Shown here: in pieces, positions 1 through 7,051 of the stretch
Numbering within the stretch: position 1 is the first letter of the stretch
Layout: the number at the start of each line of letters is the position of its first letter
From: Tannerella sp.
GTDB taxonomy: Bacteria > Bacteroidota > Bacteroidia > Bacteroidales > Tannerellaceae
Length of the DNA: 11,117 nucleotides
Reading direction: 5' to 3'
Assembly: GCA_031275525.1 (NCBI GenBank)
Contig: JAISOP010000297.1
Span: 1 to 11,117 of the forward strand
Notes under the pieces: model-generated
What the model saw: only the letters and a program-made list of their open reading frames with translations
Told to the model about the DNA's origin: nothing
Database searches by the model: none
Position numbers and translations under genes: made by a program

Positions 1-318
1 TACGGCGGAGCGTGCCGGGAAATCGCCGGCAAACCGGGCGGCATAGACTTCGTTTACCGCGGCAAAATCGGCCATGTCTGCCAGAAAAACGGTCGTTTTT
101 ACGATGTCCTGTAGGACGTATCCGGCAGCCGACAGGATGGCGCTTATGTTTTTGAAGGCTTGCGCGGCCTGTTCCCCGGCGCCGCCTTCGACCCATTTCC
201 CGGTGGCCGGATCCAGACCTAACTGCCCGGAGACGAACAGTAAATCCCCGACCTGTACGGCCTGGCTGTATGGCCCGATAGCGGCCGGAGCTTCCGGGGC
301 GACAATGACTTTTTTCAT
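1..318 (-). CDS. ridA: RidA family reactive intermediate/imine deaminase (3' end cut by window)
   Basis: RidA-family enzymes hydrolyse reactive enamine/imine intermediates (such as 2-aminoacrylate released by PLP enzymes) in the cytoplasm. I translated this from the sequence; 106 codons are visible and no stop is reached before base 1. Family marks seen: AIGPYSQAV at residues 13-21 (with the conserved Tyr17), LLFVSGQLGLDP at 26-37, QAFKNISAIL at 53-62, DIVKTTVFLADM at 71-82, and Arg103 in the FPARSAV segment, the conserved substrate-carboxylate-binding arginine. The family is usually about 125 residues, so roughly 20 C-terminal residues, including the usual acidic active-site residue, lie outside the window. 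The ATG overlaps the rlmB stop as ATGA, implying translational coupling as the last visible gene of the recN-rlmB-ridA run. The family assignment is firm; the specific symbol is less certain because paralogues (TdcF/YjgH types) exist. Confidence 0.9.
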   Translation of the reverse strand, partial: MKKVIVAPEAPAAIGPYSQAVQVGDLLFVSGQLGLDPATGKWVEGGAGEQAAQAFKNISAILSAAGYVLQDIVKTTVFLADMADFAAVNEVYAARFAGDFPARSAV

Positions 319-1079
319 ATCTGTTTGTGTTGTTGAGTGATCGAATCTCCGGATTTTCTTTGCCGGACGACTTCGTAGGCCAGGATGGCGGTTGCAACCG
401 AGACGTTCAGCGAAGCGATTGTGCCGAGCAGCGGAATTTTTACCATCTCGTCGCACAGGCGCAGATTTTCGGCCGCAATGCCCCGGTCTTCCGCTCCCGT
501 CACGATGGCGACCGGCAGGTCGTACGCGATGTCGGTGTAATTCCTGACGGCCTTTCCGCTGGCGGCCACTACCTTCACGCCGCTGTTTTTGAGGAACCGG
601 ATCGCCTCGCGAATGGAGGGTTCCCTGCATACGGGCAGCAGATTCAATGCGCCGGCCGACGTTTTCATGGCGTCGGCGCCGACTGTGACGCTTTCTTTCG
701 ACGGAATCACGATCGCGTCCACCCCGGCACATTCGCATGTCCGCGCAATCGCGCCGAAATTGCGCACGTCCGTAATGCCGTCCAGCAGTACCAGGAACGG
801 GTCTTTGCCCTGCTCAAAGACGGACGGCACCACGTCTTCGAGCCGGTGATACGTCACCGCAGAGACGTACGCAATCACACCCTGGTGGTTTTTCCGCGTG
901 ATGCGGTTCAGCCCTTCCGGCGGCACGCGCAGGCAGCGGATGCCGCGCTCTTTCAGCAGCGCAAACAGCGCCCCGGCGCCCTGCAAATCTTTTCTTACAA
1001 GCAGTTTGTCGATTTCCTTTCCGCTCTGTACGGCTTCCACGACCGCCCGCATCCCGTATATCATCTCTCCGTCTTTCAT
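315..1079 (-). CDS. rlmB: 23S rRNA (guanosine-2'-O-)-methyltransferase RlmB, TrmH/SpoU family
   Basis: Cytoplasmic SAM-dependent 2'-O-methyltransferase; the RlmB subgroup methylates G2251 of 23S rRNA (E. coli numbering). The protein is 254 residues. Residues about 5-75 form the N-terminal substrate-binding domain (IYGMRAVVEAV, then RITRKNHQGVIAYV). The SPOUT knot domain follows, with motif 1 DVRNFGAIARTCECAG at 104-119 (Asn107 and the key Arg113), motif 2 IVTGAEDRG at 192-200 and motif 3 from IPLLGT through SLNVSVAT to the AYE at 215-236. Motif 3 with SLNVSVA is the cofactor-binding knot. The length is normal for the family. The start used overlaps the recN stop (ATGA); an internal Met6 (MIYGMRAV) is an alternative start that would lose only five residues. 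The C-terminal tail after residue 240 is polar and probably disordered. TrmH-family paralogues are hard to tell apart by eye, so the exact target nucleotide is inferred from family resemblance. Confidence 0.92.
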   Translation of the reverse strand: MKDGEMIYGMRAVVEAVQSGKEIDKLLVRKDLQGAGALFALLKERGIRCLRVPPEGLNRITRKNHQGVIAYVSAVTYHRLEDVVPSVFEQGKDPFLVLLDGITDVRNFGAIARTCECAGVDAIVIPSKESVTVGADAMKTSAGALNLLPVCREPSIREAIRFLKNSGVKVVAASGKAVRNYTDIAYDLPVAIVTGAEDRGIAAENLRLCDEMVKIPLLGTIASLNVSVATAILAYEVVRQRKSGDSITQQHKQI

Positions 1080-2755
1080 GCCGGTTTTACCTGTTTTTTT
1101 GGATTCAGCAATTCTTTCGCGTTTGCCACGGAAGCGTCCGTCAGCGTGGCGCCGCTCAACATGCGGGCGATTTCGTGTACCCGTTCCGCTTCGTCCAGCC
1201 GGCGGATACGGGTATAGGTCCGTTCGTCCGTGTCTTCCTTGTAAACGAAGTAATGCGCCTTGCCTTTGGCGGCAATCTGGGGAAGGTGTGTGATGGCAAT
1301 GACCTGCATGTTCCGGCCCAACTCCTGCATGATGCCGGCCATGCGATCGGCAATGTCGCCGGAGGTTCCCGTGTCGATCTCGTCAAAGATAATCGCCGGC
1401 AGGGCGGCGAACCCGGCAATCATCGCCTTGACGCAGAGCATCAGACGGGAGATTTCTCCGCCGGAGGCGGTCTGTGCGACGGGTTTCAGCGGCTCGTTCC
1501 TGTTGGCCGAGAACAGGAAAGCGATTTCGTCCGTTCCGTCCGCGCCCGGTTGCGGTTTGGCGGTAAATTCGATCCGGAAGCGGGTGTTGGGCATGCCCAG
1601 CTGCATCATCCGCCGGACCAGCTGCTGTTCGACCGACCCGGCGGCTTTCTTCCGCAACGCGCTGATTTCGGCAGCCTGCGCCGTCAAACGGCGGCTGACA
1701 TCGGCCTGTTGCCCTGTCAGCAAGGCGATTTCTTCATCAGACGAATCAATGAGCCGCAATTGCTCTTCGAAGGCGTCCCGGCACGCAATCAGTTCCCCGA
1801 CGGACGACCGGCGATGTTTCTGCTGCAAGGCGTAGAGCGTATTCAGGCGGTTGTTCACCCATTCCATGCGCTCCGGGCTGTATTCTATGTCTTCTTTCAA
1901 GACCTCCAGTTCCGCACTCAGGTCATTCAGGTCGATGCAGGCCGAACGCAGTCTGCCGGCATATTCCTTCGCCTTCGGGAAACAGGATTCCAGTGCGGCC
2001 ATTGCCGAAACGGATTCTTTGATCATCCGGATCGCGTTCTGTTCGTCCCCGTTCAGGAGCGAGGCCACTTTGTAGAGCGCAAGTTTGATTTCTTCCGCAT
2101 GAGTCAGCGTGTCCCATTCCCGTTCCAGCTTTTCCTGTTCGTCTTCGGTCAGGTGTGCGGCCTTTAACTCTTCGAACTGGAAACGGAGGTAGTTTTCTTC
2201 CTCTTTCGCTTTCGCCGTTTTTTCCGCAAGCCCGGCCAGCTGCGCCGAGAGCGAAAGGTAGCGGTTATAGGTTTCCCGGTATGTTTTCAACAGCGTTTCC
2301 GTCCGGGACATAACGTCTATCACCTTCAACTGAAAATGCGTATCGGCCAGCAACAGGTTTTGGTGCTGCGAATGGATGTCGATCAGCCGGTCGCCCAGCG
2401 ATTTTACGACGGTCAGCGGGGTAGGCGTGTCGTTGATGAAGGCACGCGACTTGCCGGAGACCAGCAGTTCGCGGCGCAAAAAGCAATTCCGGGCGTCATA
2501 TTCCAGGTCGTGGTCGGCGAAAAACGCTTCCAGGTGATAGGCCGACAAATCGAAGACCGCTTCGACCACGCATTTCTCCGCATGAGCCTGGATGCTTTTG
2601 CTGTCTGCCCGCTGTCCCAGCACCAGCGCCAGGGCGCCCAGGATGATGGATTTCCCGGCGCCGGTTTCGCCCGTCACCACGGAGAAGCCGTCTTCGAACT
2701 CGATGTTCAGCCGGTCGATCAGCACAAAGTTGCGTATGGAGAGGGATTTCAGCAT
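1076..2755 (-). CDS. recN: DNA repair protein RecN (SMC-like ATPase)
   Basis: RecN is a cytoplasmic SMC-like ATPase recruited to DNA double-strand breaks, where it assists RecA-dependent recombination. The 559-residue length is normal. The N-terminal half of the ATPase head has Walker A GETGAGKS at 29-36 after the typical opening LKSLSIRNFVLIDRLNIEF. A HSQHQNLLL segment follows, then a charged, heptad-like coiled-coil region from about 150 to 370. The C-terminal half of the head carries the ABC signature SGGE at 431-434, Walker B AIIFDE at 454-459, the D-loop region TGTSGDIA, and the H-loop ITHLPQIAAKG with His490. All catalytic motifs are intact. It starts 3 nt after the DUF4835 stop, and its stop overlaps the rlmB start by ATGA, so it sits mid-operon. 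I see no LexA-like operator in front of it; the upstream sequence is coding. The coaBC-DUF4835-recN order is, from memory, common in Bacteroidota. Confidence 0.97.
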   Translation of the reverse strand: MLKSLSIRNFVLIDRLNIEFEDGFSVVTGETGAGKSIILGALALVLGQRADSKSIQAHAEKCVVEAVFDLSAYHLEAFFADHDLEYDARNCFLRRELLVSGKSRAFINDTPTPLTVVKSLGDRLIDIHSQHQNLLLADTHFQLKVIDVMSRTETLLKTYRETYNRYLSLSAQLAGLAEKTAKAKEEENYLRFQFEELKAAHLTEDEQEKLEREWDTLTHAEEIKLALYKVASLLNGDEQNAIRMIKESVSAMAALESCFPKAKEYAGRLRSACIDLNDLSAELEVLKEDIEYSPERMEWVNNRLNTLYALQQKHRRSSVGELIACRDAFEEQLRLIDSSDEEIALLTGQQADVSRRLTAQAAEISALRKKAAGSVEQQLVRRMMQLGMPNTRFRIEFTAKPQPGADGTDEIAFLFSANRNEPLKPVAQTASGGEISRLMLCVKAMIAGFAALPAIIFDEIDTGTSGDIADRMAGIMQELGRNMQVIAITHLPQIAAKGKAHYFVYKEDTDERTYTRIRRLDEAERVHEIARMLSGATLTDASVANAKELLNPKKQVKPA

Positions 2756-2758
2756 ACG

Positions 2759-3661
2759 TTATCTCTTTAGCGGCTCGAGCCGGCCGGATTCCGTGGGGAA
2801 CAGATTCGACAGTATTTTAAGCCCTTCCTGTTTCTCCTGGGTGGTTGCCTTGGAGTAAACGGCTACGATTTCATCCAGTTTGGCGTCGGCAAAGATCTGC
2901 AGGAGAACGGAGTTGGGTCTGGCGCTTTTCAGGGCGGTCAGCGCCGGCAGGGCGGCGATCATGTTGGTGCGTCCGCGGTCGGCGTTTGCCGCCATTTCGT
3001 CCAGCCCTTTCCGGTGGTAGTCATACCAGAATCGGCGGAAGCCTTCGCCGTTGTTTTCGGTCAGCGCCGTTGCCAGCGCGTGGCGGTTGCGGTCGCTGTC
3101 AAACGCCTTCCAGCCCGTCCATGCCATCTGCGACTGTGCCAGGGTGACAATATGCTGCGCCTCCTGCAGAAAGGCGCTTCCGCCCATGGGCGAAAAACTG
3201 TCGAAGTCCAGCCCCAGGATCGTATAGACATAGAAGACGATCGTTGCCGTCAGGTTGGTGTTCAGCACGTTTTCCGTATATTCCAGCGGTTCGAACTCGG
3301 TGTAGTCGAACTCAAACTGCGTATCGCGGAAATTGAATACCGTGGTCGTATACGTTGAATTATATACCGGCCGGCGTGCCTGGATCTGTATCTCGCCCTT
3401 GAAGTGACTGTCCTGCACTTCATTCAGGATGATCGTGAAGGTACAGTCAATGCGTTCGTTCTGCGCAAAGGTCGCGGTCGTCCATTTCTTGTTGTTGATA
3501 AATTCGGTCAGCGCCGATTGCAACGTCGTAAATATTTGCTTGTTGGAACCCTGTATTTTGTCGCTGTTGATGGTAAGGCGGGCGTTCAGTTCGGCTGTCT
3601 GTGCCGTTGCTGCGATCACCGCGAGGGCGAATATCCCTGAAAATAACCATTTCCTGCTCAT
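2759..3661 (-). CDS. DUF4835-family exported protein (PorD-like)
   Basis: A 300-residue protein with a clear Sec signal peptide: basic start MSRKW, hydrophobic core LFSGIFALAVIAATA, and a probable cleavage near residues 20-21 (ATA/Q), leaving a mature start TAELNARLTIN. No lipobox cysteine is present, so it is probably periplasmic or outer-membrane associated rather than a lipoprotein. The N-terminal half is beta-rich (KIQGSNKQIFTTLQSAL, then ERIDCTFTIILNEV, then a segment of alternating residues ending IQARRPVYNSTY). The middle has the family-like stretch VFYVYTILGLDFDSFSPMGG and the C-terminal part is helical. This pattern and the position between coaBC and recN match the Bacteroidota family DUF4835, some members of which are, from memory, annotated as PorD of the type IX secretion system. 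No other T9SS gene is in the window, so a secretion role is inference. The gaps are 6 nt to coaBC and 3 nt to recN, so it is inside the operon. Confidence 0.85.
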   Translation of the reverse strand: MSRKWLFSGIFALAVIAATAQTAELNARLTINSDKIQGSNKQIFTTLQSALTEFINNKKWTTATFAQNERIDCTFTIILNEVQDSHFKGEIQIQARRPVYNSTYTTTVFNFRDTQFEFDYTEFEPLEYTENVLNTNLTATIVFYVYTILGLDFDSFSPMGGSAFLQEAQHIVTLAQSQMAWTGWKAFDSDRNRHALATALTENNGEGFRRFWYDYHRKGLDEMAANADRGRTNMIAALPALTALKSARPNSVLLQIFADAKLDEIVAVYSKATTQEKQEGLKILSNLFPTESGRLEPLKR

Positions 3662-3667
3662 GATGCC

Positions 3668-4867
3668 TTATTTTAATAACGTGATTAGTTTTGCTACAAT
3701 ATCGGCGGCCACGTCCCGCTTGCTTTTCAGGGGAAGGGGCGTCGTTTCTCCCTCCCGGTCGATCATGACGACCCGGTTCGTGTCGTGTCCGAACCCGGCT
3801 CCTTCGTCCTGAAGCGAGTTCAGCACAATCAGGTCCAGGTTTTTACGTTCCAGTTTCTCCTTTGCGTGAACGATGCCGTTGTCCGTTTCCAGCGCAAAGC
3901 CTGCGACCACCTGACCGGGGCGTTTCATCTGGCCCAGCGTGGCCGCAATATCTTTATTCAGCACCAGGGACAGCGTCAGCCGCTCGTCTTTCCCGCGTTT
4001 GATCTTGCTTTCCCGGGGCGTTTCGGGCCGGTAATCGGCTACTGCGGCGCAGAGAATGGCGGCATCCGCTTTCGGGAAAATATCCGTTGCCGCCGCATAC
4101 ATCTCGCCGGCCGATTCCACGTCCGTCCGCCGGATCAGCGGATGCGCCGCCTGCAACGAAACAGGCCCTGCCACCAGTTCCACTTCGGCGCCTCTGCCGG
4201 CGCAGGCCTGCGCCAGGGCAAAACCCATCTTGCCGGAAGAGTAATTGCCGATGAAACGTACGGGGTCGATTTTTTCATACGTAGGCCCGGCCGTGACCAG
4301 TATCTTTTTCCCCCGCAGGCTGTCGCGCGAGGCCAGGAAGTCTTCCACCACGCCGATGATTCGCTCCGGCTCTTCCATCCGTCCCTTTCCGACCAGGTGA
4401 CTGGCCAGTTCGCCTTCGGCCGGTTCGATGATCCGGTTGCCGAACGAACGCAGGCGCTCCAGATTCTCCTGCGTAGCCGGGTGCGCATACATGTCCATAT
4501 CCATCGCCGGCGCAACGAATACCGGCGCCCGGCAGGAAAGATAGGTTGTGACCAGCATATTGTCCGCCATGCCGCGGGCCATTTTTCCGATGCTCGAAGC
4601 CGTGGCGGGCGCAACCAACATCGCGTCGGCCCACAGACCCAGATCGACATGGCTGTGCCACGAACCGTCGCGACGGGAGAAAAATTCACTGACCACCGGT
4701 TTGCCGCTCAGGGTGGAAAACGTCAGCGGCGTGACAAATTCCTTTGCGGCAGGCGTCATCACCACCTGCACCTCGGCGCCTTTCCTTATGAACAAACGGA
4801 GCAGTACCGCCGCCTTGTATGCGGCGATACTGCCCGTGATGCCCAGTATGATTTTCGTATCCTTCAT
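3668..4867 (-). CDS. coaBC: Bifunctional phosphopantothenoylcysteine decarboxylase / phosphopantothenate-cysteine ligase (CoaBC)
   Basis: CoaBC catalyses two steps of coenzyme A synthesis: ligation of cysteine to 4'-phosphopantothenate, then FMN-dependent decarboxylation to 4'-phosphopantetheine. With this start the protein has 399 residues. The CoaC half (1-180) has the flavin-fold opening IILGITGSIAAYKA, catalytic His73 in SHVDLG, APATASSIGKMA at 86-97 and the PAMDMDMY motif at 120-127. The CoaB half (187-399) has VTAGPTYEKIDPVRF at 191-205, GNYSSGKMG at 207-215 (Asn208), CAAVADYRP at 273-281, the KIKRGKDE lysine segment at 288-295 and GFALET at 323-328. Start choice: the frame opens eight codons earlier at 4891, but a GAAGG sits 7 nt before the ATG ending at 4867, and the family normally begins right before the KIILGITGS strand. 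In the substrate clamp, the cysteine of the E. coli-type ACGxxGxGRM motif appears to be Ser156 here (ASHLVGKGRM). Confidence 0.96.
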   Translation of the reverse strand: MKDTKIILGITGSIAAYKAAVLLRLFIRKGAEVQVVMTPAAKEFVTPLTFSTLSGKPVVSEFFSRRDGSWHSHVDLGLWADAMLVAPATASSIGKMARGMADNMLVTTYLSCRAPVFVAPAMDMDMYAHPATQENLERLRSFGNRIIEPAEGELASHLVGKGRMEEPERIIGVVEDFLASRDSLRGKKILVTAGPTYEKIDPVRFIGNYSSGKMGFALAQACAGRGAEVELVAGPVSLQAAHPLIRRTDVESAGEMYAAATDIFPKADAAILCAAVADYRPETPRESKIKRGKDERLTLSLVLNKDIAATLGQMKRPGQVVAGFALETDNGIVHAKEKLERKNLDLIVLNSLQDEGAGFGHDTNRVVMIDREGETTPLPLKSKRDVAADIVAKLITLLK

Positions 4868-5030
4868 CGTCATACCTTCACTGCGCAGCAACGCGCCGTA
4901 AAAAACATTTCGTATCCGTGCATCTTTTCGTATCCTGTTAAAACGGCAAACGGAACTGCCGGTCTGCCTGATTGCCGGGAGGGCCGTTCCTGCATGTTGC
5001 CGCGGTTCATTTCCGTATATCCGGAAAACA
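4868..5030 (-). other. Leader region between exonuclease and coaBC
   Basis: This is the longest spacer inside the dnaN-to-ridA run (about 163 bp with the chosen coaBC start). On the minus strand it contains a direct repeat of the 10-mer GGATACGAAA (plus-strand 4908-4917 and 4926-4935, 18 bp apart) close to coaBC, and an inverted repeat just after the exonuclease stop. I looked for a TAnnTTTG box with an upstream TTTG and found none that fits, so I do not call a promoter. A secondary promoter or processing site is possible but not shown. Confidence 0.4.
5010..5027. repeat. Short inverted repeat TTTCCG/CGGAAA after the exonuclease stop
   Basis: Six-base arms TTTCCG (5010-5015) and CGGAAA (5022-5027) flank a 6-base spacer, immediately downstream of the exonuclease TAA. 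The following bases on the minus strand (TGAACC) are not a T tract, so it does not look like an intrinsic terminator. The arms are the same sequence as the core of the hairpins in the tandem array at the right end of the window; this may be chance for such short arms. Confidence 0.45.
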
Positions 5031-5807
5031 TTAATTACTTTTCCCCTGTCTGCTCCGCAGGCGTATTCCTGTAAGCATCCTTTTGGTATTCAGCGAAAAG
5101 TCACCGTTCATGATCCATGTGTAATAGGACGGGTCGCTGTCCAGGACCTCCGTCACCAGCCGCCCCTTGTATTTGCCGAAATTGATGACTTCCTCCCTTT
5201 TACTGTTGTAAATCATCCGCCCGGCGAAGTCCACGTTGTTCGTGAAACTCGAAAACTCGGACAGGTACTTAATGTCGTTCTGCAAATCCGGGTATTTGTC
5301 CAGCTGTGCCTTCAGCACCTCATACGTTGCCCGGGTATCGCTTTCGGCGCAGTGTGCATTGTCAAGCTCCCGGTCACAGTAAAACCGGTAGGCGGCGGCA
5401 AGTGTGCGCTGCTCCATTTTATGGAAGATCGTCTGCACGTCCACGAATTTCCTTTTGTTCAGGTCAATGTCCACACCGGCACGCAGAAATTCCTCCGCCA
5501 GCAGCGGAATGTCGAACCGGTTGGAGTTGAAGCCCGCCAGGTCGCAGCCCTCGATCAGGGCGGCCAGGGACTTGGCAATGGCTTTAAACGTCGGGCAATC
5601 TTTTACATCTTCGTCTGTAATGCCGTGTATTTGGGTGGCTTCGGGCGGTATCGGTATTTCCGGATTGACTCGCCGCGTCTTGCTTTCTTCCTTGCCGCCC
5701 GGAAAAATCTTCAATATGGAGATTTCAACAATCCGGTCTTTACTGATATTGATTCCCGTGGTTTCCAGGTCGAAAAACACCAACGGATTTGCTAAATTCA
5801 ACTGCAT
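5031..5807 (-). CDS. DEDDh-family 3'-5' exonuclease (DnaQ-like) with C-terminal DUF3820-like domain
   Basis: A 258-residue DnaQ-superfamily 3'-5' exonuclease. The full metal-binding set is present: Exo I FFDLETTG with Asp13 and Glu15, Exo II GFNSNRFDIPLL with Asp99, and Exo III NAHCAESDTRAT with His152 and Asp157, the DEDDh signature. HGITDEDV at 61-68 is also typical of the pol III epsilon group. After the nuclease domain (about 1-175), residues about 207-245 contain INFGKYKGRLVTEV followed by DPSYYTWIM, which resembles the small DUF3820 domain found after exonuclease domains. It lies 13 nt downstream of dnaN, so it is probably co-transcribed with the clamp. Whether it is the proofreading subunit of the replicase or a separate repair exonuclease (exodeoxyribonuclease X type) cannot be settled here. 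I see no obvious QxxLF-type clamp-binding motif. The family is certain; the specific role is not. Confidence 0.93.
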   Translation of the reverse strand: MQLNLANPLVFFDLETTGINISKDRIVEISILKIFPGGKEESKTRRVNPEIPIPPEATQIHGITDEDVKDCPTFKAIAKSLAALIEGCDLAGFNSNRFDIPLLAEEFLRAGVDIDLNKRKFVDVQTIFHKMEQRTLAAAYRFYCDRELDNAHCAESDTRATYEVLKAQLDKYPDLQNDIKYLSEFSSFTNNVDFAGRMIYNSKREEVINFGKYKGRLVTEVLDSDPSYYTWIMNGDFSLNTKRMLTGIRLRSRQGKSN

Positions 5808-5820
5808 AAGGTTCCGGCGC

Positions 5821-6945
5821 TTAGTCGTTTAATACCATTGGCATGAGCAGCATCAGCAGGTCTTCGTTTTCCTCGTTTTCGACAGGCACAATGACACCGG
5901 CACGCGAGGAGTCGGCCAGGGCCACCACAATCTCGTTGGCGTTGATATTGTCCAGCATTTCAATCAGGAACGTTGCCTTGAAACCGATACTTAATTCTTC
6001 GCCTTCGTATTGGCAGAAGATTTTTTCTTCGGCTGAGGTTGAAAAATCAACGTCCTGTGCCGAAACGACGAGCCGGTTGCCGGTCAGTTGCAGTTTCACC
6101 AGGCAACTCGCCGGATTGGAAAAGACGGATACCCGTTCCAGCGCGTTCAGGAGCGGAAGACGTTCGATCGTCACCCTGTTCGGGCTTTCCTGCGGAATCA
6201 CACTGTTGTAATTCGGGTAACGTCCTTCGATCAAAAGGCAGACCATCTCGAAGTTCTCCATTGTGACGTAGGTATTGTTTTCGTCGAACCGGATTTTCAC
6301 CGGGTCGTCGCTTTTGGGAAGCAGGCTTTTCAGCAGGTTAGCCGGTTTTTTGGGCAGGATAAACGACGCGCGACCATCCGAACGGACGGCGTTGTTATTC
6401 AGCCGGACCAGTTTGTGTCCGTCGGAAGCGACGAAGGTCAGGGAATCGGTCTGGATGTCGAAATAAACGCCGTTCATGACCGGCCGGAGTTCGTCGTCCG
6501 CCACGGCAAACAGCGCACGGCCGATGCCATTCAACAGCACCTGCGATTCCAGTGTAAGGGAGGAAGAGTCATCTGCCAGCGCTTTTTGTTGGGGATAGGT
6601 ATCGCCTTTCTGTCCGATAAAATTGTATTTGCCGTTCTCGAAATAGATGAAAATCTCCATGTTTTCATCATTAATATCGAACGTCAGCGGTTGTTCGGGC
6701 AGTTTCTTTAGCGGTTCCAGCAACATCTTTGCCGAAACGGCAAAGAGACCCGAACCATGGACATTCATTACGTCAACGCCGGTAATCAGGCGTGTTTCCA
6801 CGTCCGAGGCAATGATGGTCAGTTTGTCGTCCTCCAGATGGAACAGGAAACAGTCCAAAATGGGTAACGTGTTCTTGTTTGCAATCACTTTGCTGATGGA
6901 TTGAAGGCGCGACATAAGCGCCGAACTTGATACGTCAAATTTCAT
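5821..6945 (-). CDS. dnaN: DNA polymerase III subunit beta (sliding clamp)
   Basis: The beta clamp forms a dimeric ring around DNA that tethers DNA polymerase III and other enzymes. The 374 residues match the family length. Three clamp repeats are readable: domain 1 begins MKFDVSSSALMSRLQSISKV and includes SAKMLLEPLKKLPEQPLTFDI (71-91); domain 2 has the conserved RPVMNGVYFD (154-163), ASDGHKLVR (173-181) and GRYPNYNSVIP (241-251); domain 3 ends with LLMLLMPMVLND, where the MPM segment forms part of the pocket that binds partner peptides. It is the first gene after a 106-bp AT-rich gap that contains a promoter-like box, so it probably leads the operon that continues with the exonuclease and coaBC. 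No dnaA is next to it, which is usual in Bacteroidota as far as I know. The codon after the second base of the ATG (KFDVSSS) fits the family start, with no nearby alternative Met. Confidence 0.98.
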   Translation of the reverse strand: MKFDVSSSALMSRLQSISKVIANKNTLPILDCFLFHLEDDKLTIIASDVETRLITGVDVMNVHGSGLFAVSAKMLLEPLKKLPEQPLTFDINDENMEIFIYFENGKYNFIGQKGDTYPQQKALADDSSSLTLESQVLLNGIGRALFAVADDELRPVMNGVYFDIQTDSLTFVASDGHKLVRLNNNAVRSDGRASFILPKKPANLLKSLLPKSDDPVKIRFDENNTYVTMENFEMVCLLIEGRYPNYNSVIPQESPNRVTIERLPLLNALERVSVFSNPASCLVKLQLTGNRLVVSAQDVDFSTSAEEKIFCQYEGEELSIGFKATFLIEMLDNINANEIVVALADSSRAGVIVPVENEENEDLLMLLMPMVLND

Positions 6946-6996
6946 ATACGTCTAATTTTCTATTGTTTGTTATATCATTGTTTGATTTGAATCGAA

Positions 6997-7004
6997 CAAA
7001 ATTA
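6997..7004 (-). promoter_or_regulatory. Bacteroidota-type -7 box (TAATTTTG) upstream of dnaN
   Basis: On the minus strand TAATTTTG matches the Bacteroidota sigma-ABfr -7 consensus TAnnTTTG exactly. It would place transcription start near 6990, giving a leader of about 45 nt before the dnaN ATG. There is no good TTTG at the expected -33 spacing, which lowers confidence. The surrounding 6946-7051 gap is clearly AT-rich compared with the flanking genes and contains no convincing terminator for the upstream ABC-F gene. Confidence 0.55.
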
Positions 7005-7051
7005 GTCATTTTTTTCCATTCGAGGGCGCGAAGTTGAAAAAATCTTTTTAT

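Noticed and set aside
3785..5074. Long plus-strand frame (429 codons) opposite coaBC, and similar long frames opposite recN, guaB and the ABC-F gene
   Set aside because: The minus-strand genes carry complete family motifs. The opposite frames are rich in Arg, Gln and His, have no motifs, and are explained by codon bias of the real genes.
7005..7051. Intrinsic terminator between the ABC-F gene and dnaN
   Set aside because: There is an A/T-rich stretch with an imperfect A5/T6 palindrome but no GC-rich stem, so termination cannot be claimed.
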